Source: Bradyrhizobium valentinum
GTDB taxonomy: Bacteria > Pseudomonadota > Alphaproteobacteria > Rhizobiales > Xanthobacteraceae
Assembly (NCBI RefSeq): GCF_001440405.1
Contig: NZ_LLXX01000176.1
Coordinates: 1 to 56,786 of the forward strand
Direction: 5' to 3'
Length of the DNA: 56,786 bases
In this document: positions 36,273-45,257 of the stretch, one piece after another
Layout: the number at the start of each line of letters is the position of its first letter
Numbering within the stretch: the stretch's first letter is position 1
Made by a program: the position numbers and the translations under genes
Notes under the pieces: model-generated
Databases searched by the model: none
What the model was told of the DNA's origin: nothing
Seen by the model: the letters and a program-made list of their open reading frames with translations, nothing else

Positions 36273-37020
36273 GATACGCGCCCTCATTCTGGGCGGGACG
36301 AGCGATGCCAATCTGCTCGCGAACGCTGCGGCATGCGCGGGGCTCGACGCGATCTATTCCTACGGGGGCCGCACCCGCGCCCCTGCGCACCAGCCGCTGC
36401 CGACCCGCATCGGCGGCTTCGGCGGCGCGAGCGGCCTTGCCGAATACATTTGTCGAAAAGGAATCTCGCATGTCGTCGACGCGACTCATCCCTTTGCGGC
36501 CGAGATGAGCCGCAACGCGGTTGCGGCGTGCGAGGCAACCGGAACACCGCTTATCGCGCTCGAGCGCGCCGCCTGGGCAAAAGCGGCCGGCGACCATTGG
36601 GTCGAGGTCGCTGGTATCACCTCCGCTGTGGCGGCGTTGCCACAGAATCGCGCGCGGGTGTTTCTTGCGATCGGCCGGCAGCACATCGCAGCCTTCGGCA
36701 CCAAGCCGCAGCACGCCTACACTTTGAGATTTGTCGATCCTCCCGATGGGCCGCTGCCGTTTCCGGATGCCGATGTCATCGTATCGCGTGGACCATTCAC
36801 GCTCGCCGGCGAATTGGAGATGATGTGCGCGCGCGGTATCGAATGGATCGTTGCCCGCAATTCCGGGGGAACGGGCGCGCATGCCAAAATCGACGCTGCG
36901 CGCGAGCTCGGCCTTTCCGTCGTGATGCTCAAGCGGCCCGAATCGCCTGACAGGCCGCGGGTCGAAAGCGTGGCGGAGGTCATGCAATGGCTCGGTCATC
37001 GGGCATGCCTCGGTGCATAG
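36271..37020 (+). CDS. cobK: Precorrin-6A reductase CobK
   Basis: NADPH-dependent reduction of precorrin-6A to 6B. The 249-residue product has the Rossmann-like ALILGGTSDANLLANA, SYGGRTRAP, GGFGGASGLAEYI, VDATHPFAAEMSRNA, and the C-terminal ARNSGGTGAHAKIDAARELG. It is the only plus-strand gene within the cobW-to-cobA array. Its start codon overlaps the cobL start codon, and its last 25 bases overlap the end of cobJ. AGGG lies about seven bases upstream. Confidence 0.94.
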   Translation: MIRALILGGTSDANLLANAAACAGLDAIYSYGGRTRAPAHQPLPTRIGGFGGASGLAEYICRKGISHVVDATHPFAAEMSRNAVAACEATGTPLIALERAAWAKAAGDHWVEVAGITSAVAALPQNRARVFLAIGRQHIAAFGTKPQHAYTLRFVDPPDGPLPFPDADVIVSRGPFTLAGELEMMCARGIEWIVARNSGGTGAHAKIDAARELGLSVVMLKRPESPDRPRVESVAEVMQWLGHRACLGA

Positions 37021-37730
37021 ACCCAGCGGCCGACGCGGCGCGTTGCCGAATTGCCGACGATAACAAGGGTTCGCATGTCGGCCATCTCCGGCCGCGCCTC
37101 GCGCAGCATCACCGTTTCAATTCGCTCCTCTGGCGTGCTGACAGCGTGCGCGAAGATCACGAGGCGTTCGCCGCAACCTGCCTCTTTCAGAACCGCGAGC
37201 GCGCGCCCAAAACCCTCGGGTCGGCTCGCCGAACGTGGATTGTACATTGCGATGGCAAAGTCGGCTTCAGCAGCGAGCCGCAGGCGTTTCTCGATCATCG
37301 GCCACGGCTTCAGATTGTCGGAGAGATTGATCGCGCAAAAGTCGTGGCCGAGCGGCGCACCGGCGCACGCGGCCGCTGCCAGCATTGCGGTCACGCCGGG
37401 CAGAACGCGGATTGGAAGCCCTTGCCATTGCGGCGAGGCCTCGAGTGCTTCGAACACGGCGGAAGCCATCGCGAACACGCCGGGATCGCCGGAGGAAACC
37501 ATGACGACGTGGCGTCCTTCCGATGCCAGCCGCAAGGCATCGCCTGCGCGCTGCAGCTCCATGCGATTGTCCGACGGATGCAGCGTAAGCCCCTCGCGAG
37601 GGGTTACGCGCGCAACATAGGGCACATAGCCGAGTATGTCGGTCGCCATAGCGAGCGCAGCGGAGACTTCCGGCGTGACCAGCGCCTCGTCGCCCGGCCC
37701 AAGTCCCGCGATGGTCAATGTGCCGGTCAT
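36996..37730 (-). CDS. cobJ: Precorrin-3B C17-methyltransferase CobJ
   Basis: A 244-residue SAM methylase catalysing ring contraction and methylation at C17. Motifs: LTIAGLGPGDEALVTPEV, ILGYVPYVARV, VVMVSSGDPGVFAMASAVFE, RVLPGVTAMLAAAACAGAPL and AIAMYNPRSASRPEGF. The start at 37730 (MTGTLTIAGLG) overlaps the cobI stop by four bases. The longer in-frame ORF to 37859 lacks homology to the family. Confidence 0.95.
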   Translation of the reverse strand: MTGTLTIAGLGPGDEALVTPEVSAALAMATDILGYVPYVARVTPREGLTLHPSDNRMELQRAGDALRLASEGRHVVMVSSGDPGVFAMASAVFEALEASPQWQGLPIRVLPGVTAMLAAAACAGAPLGHDFCAINLSDNLKPWPMIEKRLRLAAEADFAIAMYNPRSASRPEGFGRALAVLKEAGCGERLVIFAHAVSTPEERIETVMLREARPEMADMRTLVIVGNSATRRVGRWVYAPRHAR

Positions 37731-38458
37731 TCCGCTGCCTCCATCCGTCGCCCCTGCCCATGCACGAGCACGATCGCGAAATAAGGACACTCGGTCTCGT
37801 CCACTTCGTTCAGCCGCGCGACGCGCTCGCCCGGCATGGTGCCGCGTTCGATCAGCCATGCCTCACCAAGGCGGCCGGCGGCCGCCAGCGCGCGGCGCAC
37901 CTTCTTCAGGTTGCGCCCGGTCTTCATGATGACGAGCGCGTCGGAATTGCGCACGCGCCGTTCGAGCTCGTTTTCCGGCAGCGTGCCCATCAGCACCGTC
38001 ATCACATCGTCGCCAAGGGCGATCGGCAGGCCGACCGAATTCCAGCAGCCGGCCATGCCGGGAATGCCTGCGATCACCTCGATCTCAACTCGACCCTGCA
38101 GACGCGCGTGCAGGTGCATGAAGGAACCATAGAAATAGGGATCGCCCTCGCAGAGCACGACGATATCCACTGCGCGGGCGAGCCGCGCAAGACGCTCCGC
38201 CCACTCGTCATAAAAGCCGGCAAGGAGGCGAACATATTCCGGACTATCGAAGGCGATCTCCGTGGTGACCGGATATTCCATTGGATATTCGTAGACATCC
38301 TTCGCCAGCATACCCTCGACGATACGCCGGGCCTGGCCAGGGCGTCCCTTCTTTCGGAAATAGGCAACATGCTTGGCCGCACGGACCTCGCGATCTGCGC
38401 GCACACTCATCAAGTCCGGATTGCCCGGCCCGAGGCCGCAGCAGATGATACGCCCCAT
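37727..38458 (-). CDS. cobI: Precorrin-2 C20-methyltransferase CobI
   Basis: A 243-residue methylase converting precorrin-2 to precorrin-3A. Motifs: ICCGLGPGNPDLMSVRADRE, HVAYFRKKGRPGQARRI, CEGDPYFYGSFMHLHAR and GIPGMAGCWNSVGLPI. It lies two bases after cobH. Confidence 0.95.
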   Translation of the reverse strand: MGRIICCGLGPGNPDLMSVRADREVRAAKHVAYFRKKGRPGQARRIVEGMLAKDVYEYPMEYPVTTEIAFDSPEYVRLLAGFYDEWAERLARLARAVDIVVLCEGDPYFYGSFMHLHARLQGRVEIEVIAGIPGMAGCWNSVGLPIALGDDVMTVLMGTLPENELERRVRNSDALVIMKTGRNLKKVRRALAAAGRLGEAWLIERGTMPGERVARLNEVDETECPYFAIVLVHGQGRRMEAAE

Positions 38459-38460
38459 GG

Positions 38461-39090
38461 CTATTCGCTCCGGCTTGCCAGCGCATTCACGGCGGCGACC
38501 GTAATCGCCGAGCCGCCAAGGCGTCCCTCGACCGTCAGCGCCGGCGCGGGCGGATCCATCATCAATGCCGCCTTGGCTTCAGCCGCGCCGACAAAGCCGA
38601 CCGGACAGCCAATGATCGCCGCCGGCTTTGGGCAGTTGCGATCCTCCAGCATGTTGAGCAGGTGAAACAACGCGGTCGGAGCATTGCCGATGGCGACGAT
38701 CGCGCCATCCAGATGCGGCCGCCACAGTTCAAGCGCCGCGGCTGAGCGCGTATTGCGCATGGATTGCGCGAGCGAGGGAACAGCGGGATCGCCGAGCGTG
38801 CAGATGATGGCGTTACCGGCCGGCAGGCGCGCGCGCGTGATTCCCTCCGACACCATGCGCGCATCGCAGAGGATAGGTGAGCCGTTCTGCAGCGCGGCCC
38901 GCGCGATGCGCGCCATGCCGGGCGTAAAGCGGATGTAGGATTCGAGGCCCACCATACCGGCCGCATGGATCATGCGGACGATCACCGGCTCCTCTTCGGC
39001 CGAAAAGCGCTCAAGGTCCGCCTCGGCACGGATGGTGGCGAAGGATTGACGGTAGATCGCCGCACCATCGGTCTCATAGATGTGCGGCAT
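38461..39090 (-). CDS. cobH: Precorrin-8X methylmutase CobH
   Basis: A 209-residue enzyme that moves the C11 methyl to C12, giving hydrogenobyrinic acid. It has the catalytic His in VRMIHAAGMVG (about residue 42), ILCDARMVSEGI, NAPTALFHLLNMLED and AIIGCPVGFVGAAEAK. Its start overlaps the cobG stop by one base. Confidence 0.96.
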   Translation of the reverse strand: MPHIYETDGAAIYRQSFATIRAEADLERFSAEEEPVIVRMIHAAGMVGLESYIRFTPGMARIARAALQNGSPILCDARMVSEGITRARLPAGNAIICTLGDPAVPSLAQSMRNTRSAAALELWRPHLDGAIVAIGNAPTALFHLLNMLEDRNCPKPAAIIGCPVGFVGAAEAKAALMMDPPAPALTVEGRLGGSAITVAAVNALASRSE

Positions 39091-40253
39091 CAGCGTGCTA
39101 CCGTTAGAACGGAAGGATCGGCGATCATGCGGGCGGCGCTCAGTCCACGCACGGCGGGCGTATCCCGCGCCGAGCCGCCGCGAACGAGGTCAAATCCCTC
39201 GTGGGTGGCAACCAGGGTGAGCGCGGCAGGCCCCGAATGGGCACAGCCCTTGGCACAGCCGGAGACATGAAGCCTGCTGTCCGCGGCAACATGCGGTGCA
39301 AGCGCCGCCGCAAGTGCTCGTGTATCGGCATGCGCTTCACGGCAGGCGGGTGCACCGCTGCAGGCGACGACGCGCAGGATCGGATCAACGGCCTGCGTGA
39401 TGAGGCCCTCGCAGCGGGGCATCTCGTGCAACCTCTCCACCAATATCATCCGCCACGGCGTCATCCGCAACCCTCGCGCGCATCCGGCGAGATAGCTGAG
39501 CGCGGCATGCGTTACCTGCCCGAAAGCCGCGCCGACCATCGCGCCTTGAGGATGAAGTTCCGGACGCGGCACCGCGATCATGCGAGCCGGTTCGACGTGG
39601 CCACGAAGCGTGGCGGGCAGTTTTGCGCCAGCCCCGATATGCGCGGCCATCCGCCCTCGTCCGCCCCTGGCTCCGCCTGAGTTGACGAACCATTCGGCAA
39701 GCGTGAGCGCGACCTTGACGGCTTCTCTGCGCGAGACCGGACGGCCATGCTCCGCGCCGTCAGCACGCACGATCAATTCTCCCGCGATGCCGCGCTCGAT
39801 GCGGATATCGGCGGAGGCACTGGCCAGCGCGCGCTTTGCCCCGCAATCGACGGCGAAGCCGAATTTGGTCGGCAGGTCGGGCGGTCCCATCGCAAGCCCC
39901 CGTTCAAGCTCTGCGGCGAGCGAACAGGTATCATCACTTGCGCTCCAGAACGGGGTAACCAGGATGTTGCGCCGCGCTTCCGACTCCGGATCATTGTCGA
40001 TCAGGTGCAGCCGCGAGAGTTCCTCGATCAGCGGCCGATGGACTTCATCACTGACACCCCTGATTTGGAAGTTGGCCCGGCTGGTCAGATCGATCAGGCC
40101 GTTGCCGTAGCGCGCGGCCAGCGCCGCAATCCCTGCCGCCTCTTTCGCATCGACCCGGCCACCATGCGGCCGGATTCGAACCACGAGCCCATCGCCTGAC
40201 CGCATCGGCCGCAAGGCGCCGGGGCACCAGCCCTTGATCGCAACGGTGCTCAT
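39090..40253 (-). CDS. cobG: Precorrin-3B synthase CobG
   Basis: A 387-residue oxygen-dependent monooxygenase of the nitrite/sulfite reductase fold that marks the aerobic pathway. It has GWCPGALRPMRSGDGLVVRI, YGNGLIDLTSRANFQIRG, and the Fe4S4 cysteines in VVACSGAPACREAHAD and HVSGCAKGCAHSG. Its presence shows that B12 is made by the O2-using route. It overlaps the cobN stop by four bases. Confidence 0.95.
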   Translation of the reverse strand: MSTVAIKGWCPGALRPMRSGDGLVVRIRPHGGRVDAKEAAGIAALAARYGNGLIDLTSRANFQIRGVSDEVHRPLIEELSRLHLIDNDPESEARRNILVTPFWSASDDTCSLAAELERGLAMGPPDLPTKFGFAVDCGAKRALASASADIRIERGIAGELIVRADGAEHGRPVSRREAVKVALTLAEWFVNSGGARGGRGRMAAHIGAGAKLPATLRGHVEPARMIAVPRPELHPQGAMVGAAFGQVTHAALSYLAGCARGLRMTPWRMILVERLHEMPRCEGLITQAVDPILRVVACSGAPACREAHADTRALAAALAPHVAADSRLHVSGCAKGCAHSGPAALTLVATHEGFDLVRGGSARDTPAVRGLSAARMIADPSVLTVAR

Positions 40254-43200
40254 GAGGCCTCCCGCAGCGCGGCCGCGATCGAATTGCGTCGCGTTCTCCA
40301 GAGCGACGCTTCATGCAAACGGGTGAAGCAAGTTTCGATCGCCGAGAGCGCCGCCGGATTCTCGCGCTCCATGAACACACGAACGTCGTCATGGCCGAGC
40401 GTCGCGTCGTAATAGAGATCGAAGAGATGCACCGGCACGGCGTCCGCAAGATGGGCGAAAGCGGCCATGTGCTCGAGTGTTGCGGCTATTTCGGCGGCAC
40501 CCCGAAAGCCGTGGCGCATCATGCCGGCGATCCATGCCGGATTGGCGGCGCGCGCACGCACGACGCGCGATATTTCCTCGGTCAACGAGCGTGCATGCGG
40601 CTGATCCGGACGCGTGGCGTCAAGGTGATAGAGCGATGGGGCGGCCGTGCCCAGCCGTGCCGCCGCGGCCGCAACGCCCGCCTCATGCACGGCATAATCT
40701 GCGGCCAACAGCAGGTCCGTTTCCGGCAGGTCCTGCGCATGGACGAAGGCATCGGCGGCGACGAGCCTCGCCTCGATACCCGCGCGGTCAGGCCGCATCG
40801 TGCCGTCGGACGCGATCGCCCAGGACGAAGCCGAAAGCCAGGCTTCACCGGCCGCCTCGCGCGACTCCTCCGTGAGGACATCCGGCATCGATGCCATACC
40901 GACGCCATACTGCCCGGGCCGCGGTCCGAACACGCGCGCCGCGCAATGACGGTAAGGATTGTCCTCGCCCTCCTCGTCCCGTTCGGAGAGGGCTTCGGTT
41001 GCCGCCTCAAACAATTGTGCAAGACCTGAAAAGACGTCGCGAAACAGCCCTGACACGCGAAGCGTCACGTCGATACGCGGGCGGCCGAGCGCCGCCGGCA
41101 TGATGATGTCGTAACCCGTCACCCGCCCCGAAGCATGGTCCCACCGCGGCGCGATACCTGCAAGATGCAGGGCCATCGCGAAATCCTCACCTGCGGTTCG
41201 CATGGTCGATGATCCCCAGAGATCAACCACGAGCCCCTTCGGCCAGTCGCCGTGATCCTGCAGGTGACGCCGCAGCAATTCCTCGGCAAGCTTGATCCCT
41301 TGCGCATGCGCCGACGGCGTCGGCACCGCGCGGGGATCGACGGCGAACAGATTGCGTCCGGTGGGCAGCACATCGCGGCGCCCGCGATAGGGCGAGCCGG
41401 CAGGCCCCGGCGGAACGCGCCTGCCGGAGAGCGCGCCGAGCAGCGCGTCCTTCTCCGCCTCGCCGCAAGCCCCGCGGCCGAACACATGCAGGCCCTCGCC
41501 GAACTGGCTTGCCTTCAGATCGCAGACGAAGCGATCGATCCGAGGAATAGCCTCGGCCGGCGCAGCCGACGCGCCAAGGCCGAGATCATCTTCCATGCCC
41601 GCGGCACGCGCTTCATCGCGGATTGCTGCGATCAGTCGCTGCCGACGCGCGGGATCGAGACCATCGGCGGTCGAATATTCATCGAGCAGTTGCTCGAGCC
41701 GGCGCAGGCCTTCGGGCAAAGCGGCCCGCGCCAGCGGCGGCGGCAAATGGCCGATCGTGACCGCGCCGATACGGCGCTTGGCCTGTGCCGCTTCGCCGGG
41801 GTCGTTGACGATGAAGGGATAGATCACCGGCACGTCGCCAATCAGCGCTTCCGGCCAGCAGGCAGCCGACAGCGCGACGGACTTGCCGGGCAGCCATTCC
41901 AACGTTCCGTGAGCCCCCATATGGATGATGGCATCAATGCCCTCGCGCCTCAGCCAGAGATAAAATGCAACGTAGGCGTGGCGCGGCGTGCGCGAGAGAT
42001 CGTGATACTCGGCATCGCGATTGCCGATATCGCCGCGTTCCGGCTGGACGGCGATAGTCATCTTCCGGCGCCGGATCGCGGCGAAACGAAATTCGCCGCC
42101 GCGACAGGCTGGATCATCTTCCGGCGCGCCCCAGGCACTCGCGAGATCGTCCTGCAGCCGGCGCGGCAGCCTGGCCAGCTCCGTGCGATAATCGGCAACG
42201 CTCCAGGTCAATGCTTCCCGTAGGAGAGTTTCACCGAGCGCTTCTGCCGCTTTCACGTCGAAACCGGCAGCGTGGAGATCGGACAGCAGCGTTTCGACCG
42301 AAGCGAGCGCGTCGAGCCCGACCGCATGCGCGAGCTGGTGCGGACGGCCCGGATAGTTCGAGAGCACCATCGCCAGCCGCTTCTCGCCTGCCGGGCGGTT
42401 GACAAGCCTGTGCCAGGCGGCCACCCGCTCGACGACAGCGCATACGCGTTCGTCGTCAGGCCTGTGCGCCAGGTGCGCGAATTGCAGATCGGGATCGCTC
42501 TCCCCCGGCGACTTGAAGCTGACGACACCCGCAAACAGCCGGCCGTCAACCTCAGGCAACACCACGTGCATTGCCAGATCACCTGGCGAGAGCCCGCGAA
42601 GCGATTCCGCCCAATCATCGCGCCGGGCTGTCGACAATGCGACCTGGAATATCGGACAGGATGCGGCATCGAAAGGCGTCGTGCCGTCATCGGCGACCGC
42701 AGAGAAGGCGGTCGCATTGACGATCGCCGCCGGAGCGCATTGCTCGAAATGCCCCCTCATCCAATCCGCCACACCAGCAGCCTTCAGAGAAGTGATGAAT
42801 ACACCATAGGCATCAAAACCTTTTTGCCGCAATGCTGTGATCAGCGCGTCGACCGGGGCAGTATCTGCCGCGGTGAGATAGGAACGATAGAAGATCACCA
42901 ACGCGCGCGGCCGCTGATCCGGATTTGGCAGCGCCGCGATTGCACCGCGACCCGGATCGTAGAATCCGATCTCGGGAATTTCGATTTCACCGACGACCGG
43001 CCCCGCATAGAGACCCGACGCCAGTGCGAGTTGGGCGATTGCAGCCTGCGCCGCTATTGTTCCGCCCTTGTCGCACAGCGCCTTCAGCCGTCCGAGCGTC
43101 GAGCCGGGCAATGTCGAGAGTGCATCCAGGCGCGGATCGTCACGACCATCAGCCGGAAGCACCGCAAGCGCGATGTCGCGCTGTTTGGCCAATTGATGCA

Positions 43201-43498
43201 AGGCGGCCAGTCCGTATGGCCAGTAGGATTCGCCGCCGATCAGGCGCACCAGCACGCCCCGCGCCTGCGACAGCGTACGCTCGATATAGGTGTCGACCGA
43301 GAGCGGATGACGCAGCTCTGCCAGGTTCGCGAGCCTGAGCGACGGCAGACTGGCGCGGCCCCGCCGCCAGCCGGAAGCGAACGTGGCGAGATCGCTGTCC
43401 GAAAACGAGAGCACCACAAGGTCGGCCGGACCCTGGCCGAGATCCTTAGGGATCGCGGTCTCCTCAAGACCGCGGCTCTCGCGAAAGACGACGTGCAT
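40250..43498 (-). CDS. cobN: Cobaltochelatase large subunit CobN
   Basis: The 1082-residue ATP-dependent cobalt-insertion subunit, somewhat shorter than the roughly 1250 residues of the Pseudomonas enzyme. Motifs: WPYGLAALHQLA, NYPGRPHQLAHAVGLD, AYVAFYLWLRREGIDAIIHM, then GAHGTLEWLPGKSVALS, and PTGRNLFAVDPRAVPT. It needs the AAA+ partners CobS and CobT, neither of which is in this window. The gene abuts cobW with a one-base overlap. Confidence 0.95.
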   Translation of the reverse strand: MHVVFRESRGLEETAIPKDLGQGPADLVVLSFSDSDLATFASGWRRGRASLPSLRLANLAELRHPLSVDTYIERTLSQARGVLVRLIGGESYWPYGLAALHQLAKQRDIALAVLPADGRDDPRLDALSTLPGSTLGRLKALCDKGGTIAAQAAIAQLALASGLYAGPVVGEIEIPEIGFYDPGRGAIAALPNPDQRPRALVIFYRSYLTAADTAPVDALITALRQKGFDAYGVFITSLKAAGVADWMRGHFEQCAPAAIVNATAFSAVADDGTTPFDAASCPIFQVALSTARRDDWAESLRGLSPGDLAMHVVLPEVDGRLFAGVVSFKSPGESDPDLQFAHLAHRPDDERVCAVVERVAAWHRLVNRPAGEKRLAMVLSNYPGRPHQLAHAVGLDALASVETLLSDLHAAGFDVKAAEALGETLLREALTWSVADYRTELARLPRRLQDDLASAWGAPEDDPACRGGEFRFAAIRRRKMTIAVQPERGDIGNRDAEYHDLSRTPRHAYVAFYLWLRREGIDAIIHMGAHGTLEWLPGKSVALSAACWPEALIGDVPVIYPFIVNDPGEAAQAKRRIGAVTIGHLPPPLARAALPEGLRRLEQLLDEYSTADGLDPARRQRLIAAIRDEARAAGMEDDLGLGASAAPAEAIPRIDRFVCDLKASQFGEGLHVFGRGACGEAEKDALLGALSGRRVPPGPAGSPYRGRRDVLPTGRNLFAVDPRAVPTPSAHAQGIKLAEELLRRHLQDHGDWPKGLVVDLWGSSTMRTAGEDFAMALHLAGIAPRWDHASGRVTGYDIIMPAALGRPRIDVTLRVSGLFRDVFSGLAQLFEAATEALSERDEEGEDNPYRHCAARVFGPRPGQYGVGMASMPDVLTEESREAAGEAWLSASSWAIASDGTMRPDRAGIEARLVAADAFVHAQDLPETDLLLAADYAVHEAGVAAAAARLGTAAPSLYHLDATRPDQPHARSLTEEISRVVRARAANPAWIAGMMRHGFRGAAEIAATLEHMAAFAHLADAVPVHLFDLYYDATLGHDDVRVFMERENPAALSAIETCFTRLHEASLWRTRRNSIAAALREAS

Positions 43499-44535
43499 CA
43501 GACACCAAGTCCCGCCCTAATGGCAGCCTCGTCGATATCGTCGTGTTCACCGATCATAACCAGCTTAGACCGCCTTGGCCGCGTGCCCCAGGGCATATCG
43601 AACTGATGTCGTACTCGCTCCCCGACCGATTGCAGCAGCAATCGCATCGGCTTGCCCGCGACCGCAATATATCCCTTGGCGCGCAGCACGTTCTGTTCGC
43701 GCGCAAGCCGCTGGATCGATGCGACCAGCGCATCGATATTCGCGACTTCCGGGAACTCGACTACAACGGAGGCAAAATCGTTGTGTTCGTGCTCTTCCTC
43801 GCCGTCGTGGTGCGAGGGGCGCGCGGCGAGATCGTCTTCTGCCGCTGCTTCGAGACCAAGGATCACACGGGCATCGACCGCGCCGTCGACGACCGGCAGC
43901 ATCAGCAGCACGCGACGCGGCATCTCGGCCGCGATTGCCGCCTTGGCCGCTTCAAGTCCTTCCGCGCCGACAAGGTCCGCCTTGGTGAGCAGCACGATGT
44001 CCGCGCAAGCGATCTGATCCTCGAATACTTCCGAAAGCGGCGTTTCATGGTCGAGGTTTTCATCGGCCGCACGCTGGGCTTCGACCGCGACAGGATCGGG
44101 TGCGAAGCGGCCGGCCGCCACGGCCTCCGCGTCCGCTAGCGCGATCACGCCGTCGACCGTGATCCGCGAGCGGATTTCGGGCCAGTCGAATGCCTTGAGC
44201 AGTGGCTTCGGCAATGCCAATCCCGATGTCTCGATCAGGATATGGTCGGGCTTCACGCGTCGAGAGAGCAACTGCTCGATGGCGGGAATGAAATCGTCGG
44301 CGACTGTGCAGCAGATGCAGCCATTGGCGAGCTCTACGATGTTCTCTGCAGGACAGTTGGCGTCCGCGCAGGATTTCAGGATCTCTCCATCCACGCCTTC
44401 GCTGCCGAACTCGTTGACGAGCACCGCAAGCTTCCTGCCGTTCGCGTTGGTGATCAGGTGCTGGATCAGCGTCGTCTTGCCCGATCCGAGAAAGCCGGTG
44501 ACAACGGTCACCGGGATCTTGGCAAGCGTTTTCAT
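43498..44535 (-). CDS. cobW: CobW-family GTPase / metallochaperone
   Basis: A 345-residue CobW with the P-loop TGFLGSGKTTLI (K20), metal-binding CICC (C73, C75, C76) and a His/Asp/Glu stretch (SHHDGEEEHEHND) before the C-terminal domain. CobW is thought to feed Co2+ to the CobNST chelatase. Its position directly before cobN supports that. The start at 44535 (MKTLAKIPVT) overlaps the previous stop by four bases. Confidence 0.94.
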   Translation of the reverse strand: MKTLAKIPVTVVTGFLGSGKTTLIQHLITNANGRKLAVLVNEFGSEGVDGEILKSCADANCPAENIVELANGCICCTVADDFIPAIEQLLSRRVKPDHILIETSGLALPKPLLKAFDWPEIRSRITVDGVIALADAEAVAAGRFAPDPVAVEAQRAADENLDHETPLSEVFEDQIACADIVLLTKADLVGAEGLEAAKAAIAAEMPRRVLLMLPVVDGAVDARVILGLEAAAEDDLAARPSHHDGEEEHEHNDFASVVVEFPEVANIDALVASIQRLAREQNVLRAKGYIAVAGKPMRLLLQSVGERVRHQFDMPWGTRPRRSKLVMIGEHDDIDEAAIRAGLGV

Positions 44536-44906
44536 TCTGCGGCCTCCGCCACGACGGCGATGGGTGGAATGCGCGCAAGCGACTGCTTGCGGAAGATCTC
44601 CGGCCGGCTGCGCCATGGCACGATGCCGTCGGGCGCCGCCGCATAGGCCGCGGCGCCAGCAACAACGTCCGGCGCGCTTGCGTCTGACAAGCGGCCGTAC
44701 ACATAGGACCAGCGCCGGGGACCGGAGAGCGCAATCGAGCAGCCTTGGCTGCAGGCGGATAGACACTCGACCGGAACGACGTTGACGCCTTCCGGCACGC
44801 CAGCCGCGAGGATGGCGCTGTGCAGACGCGCGCCTGGCGCGGTTTCGCCTTCCATCAGCGTTTGGCCGGCACGGCAGGTGATGCAGACATGCAACGTAAC
44901 GGTCAT
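44532..44906 (-). CDS. DUF1636-type small cysteine-rich protein
   Basis: A 124-residue protein starting MTVTLHVCITCRAG, with cysteines arranged like a thioredoxin-like [2Fe-2S] ferredoxin: C8, C11, then LSACSQGCSIAL (consistent with C-x2-C ... C-x3-C). Members of this family occur beside cobW/cobN in many alphaproteobacteria; the function is not established. It is the first gene after the riboswitch, so it belongs to the B12-controlled array. GAAGAAGGGG lies just upstream. Confidence 0.85.
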   Translation of the reverse strand: MTVTLHVCITCRAGQTLMEGETAPGARLHSAILAAGVPEGVNVVPVECLSACSQGCSIALSGPRRWSYVYGRLSDASAPDVVAGAAAYAAAPDGIVPWRSRPEIFRKQSLARIPPIAVVAEAAE

Positions 44907-45011
44907 CGCCCCTTCTTCAAAAAATTTTTGACGGAGGCGATGAGGCACACGAACCCAGAGACGCGAGGGTTCGCTCCCCGTCGCGGAACACCCCGTCCGC
45001 CGGTGGTCAAT

Positions 45012-45205
45012 CTGTGCGCTGGCAGGTCTCCCGGCTTGCGGAGCAGGTTTCCCTTTGATCTCCACCTTCCCAACCCAAACGGGCCAGTGGTTCTTGGAGA
45101 TCTCTCCGGTCACGGTCGCGGGGGCGGCTGCTTTTCAGGCTCAAGCTTCGAGGCAAGAGCCCTATCGCATTCCCTCTTCGCCTGTCGTAGGACAGGAACC
45201 AACGC
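45012..45205 (-). ncRNA. Cobalamin riboswitch, leader of the cobW-cobN array
   Basis: Minus-strand RNA holds GAGGGAATGCG, CAGCCGCCCCCGCGACCGTG, the B12 box CCACTGGCCC (plus-strand 45081-45090), TTGGGAAGG and the closing AAGCCGGGAGACCTGCC, in the order of a cobalamin riboswitch. The first gene starts about 105 bases downstream. Plus-strand cobO lies on the other side and is not downstream of this RNA. Confidence 0.94.
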
Positions 45206-45257
45206 TGCCTCACCATTTGCTCAAGCGTGCAACTTGTCAAGCCAAAGGAACGTGCAG

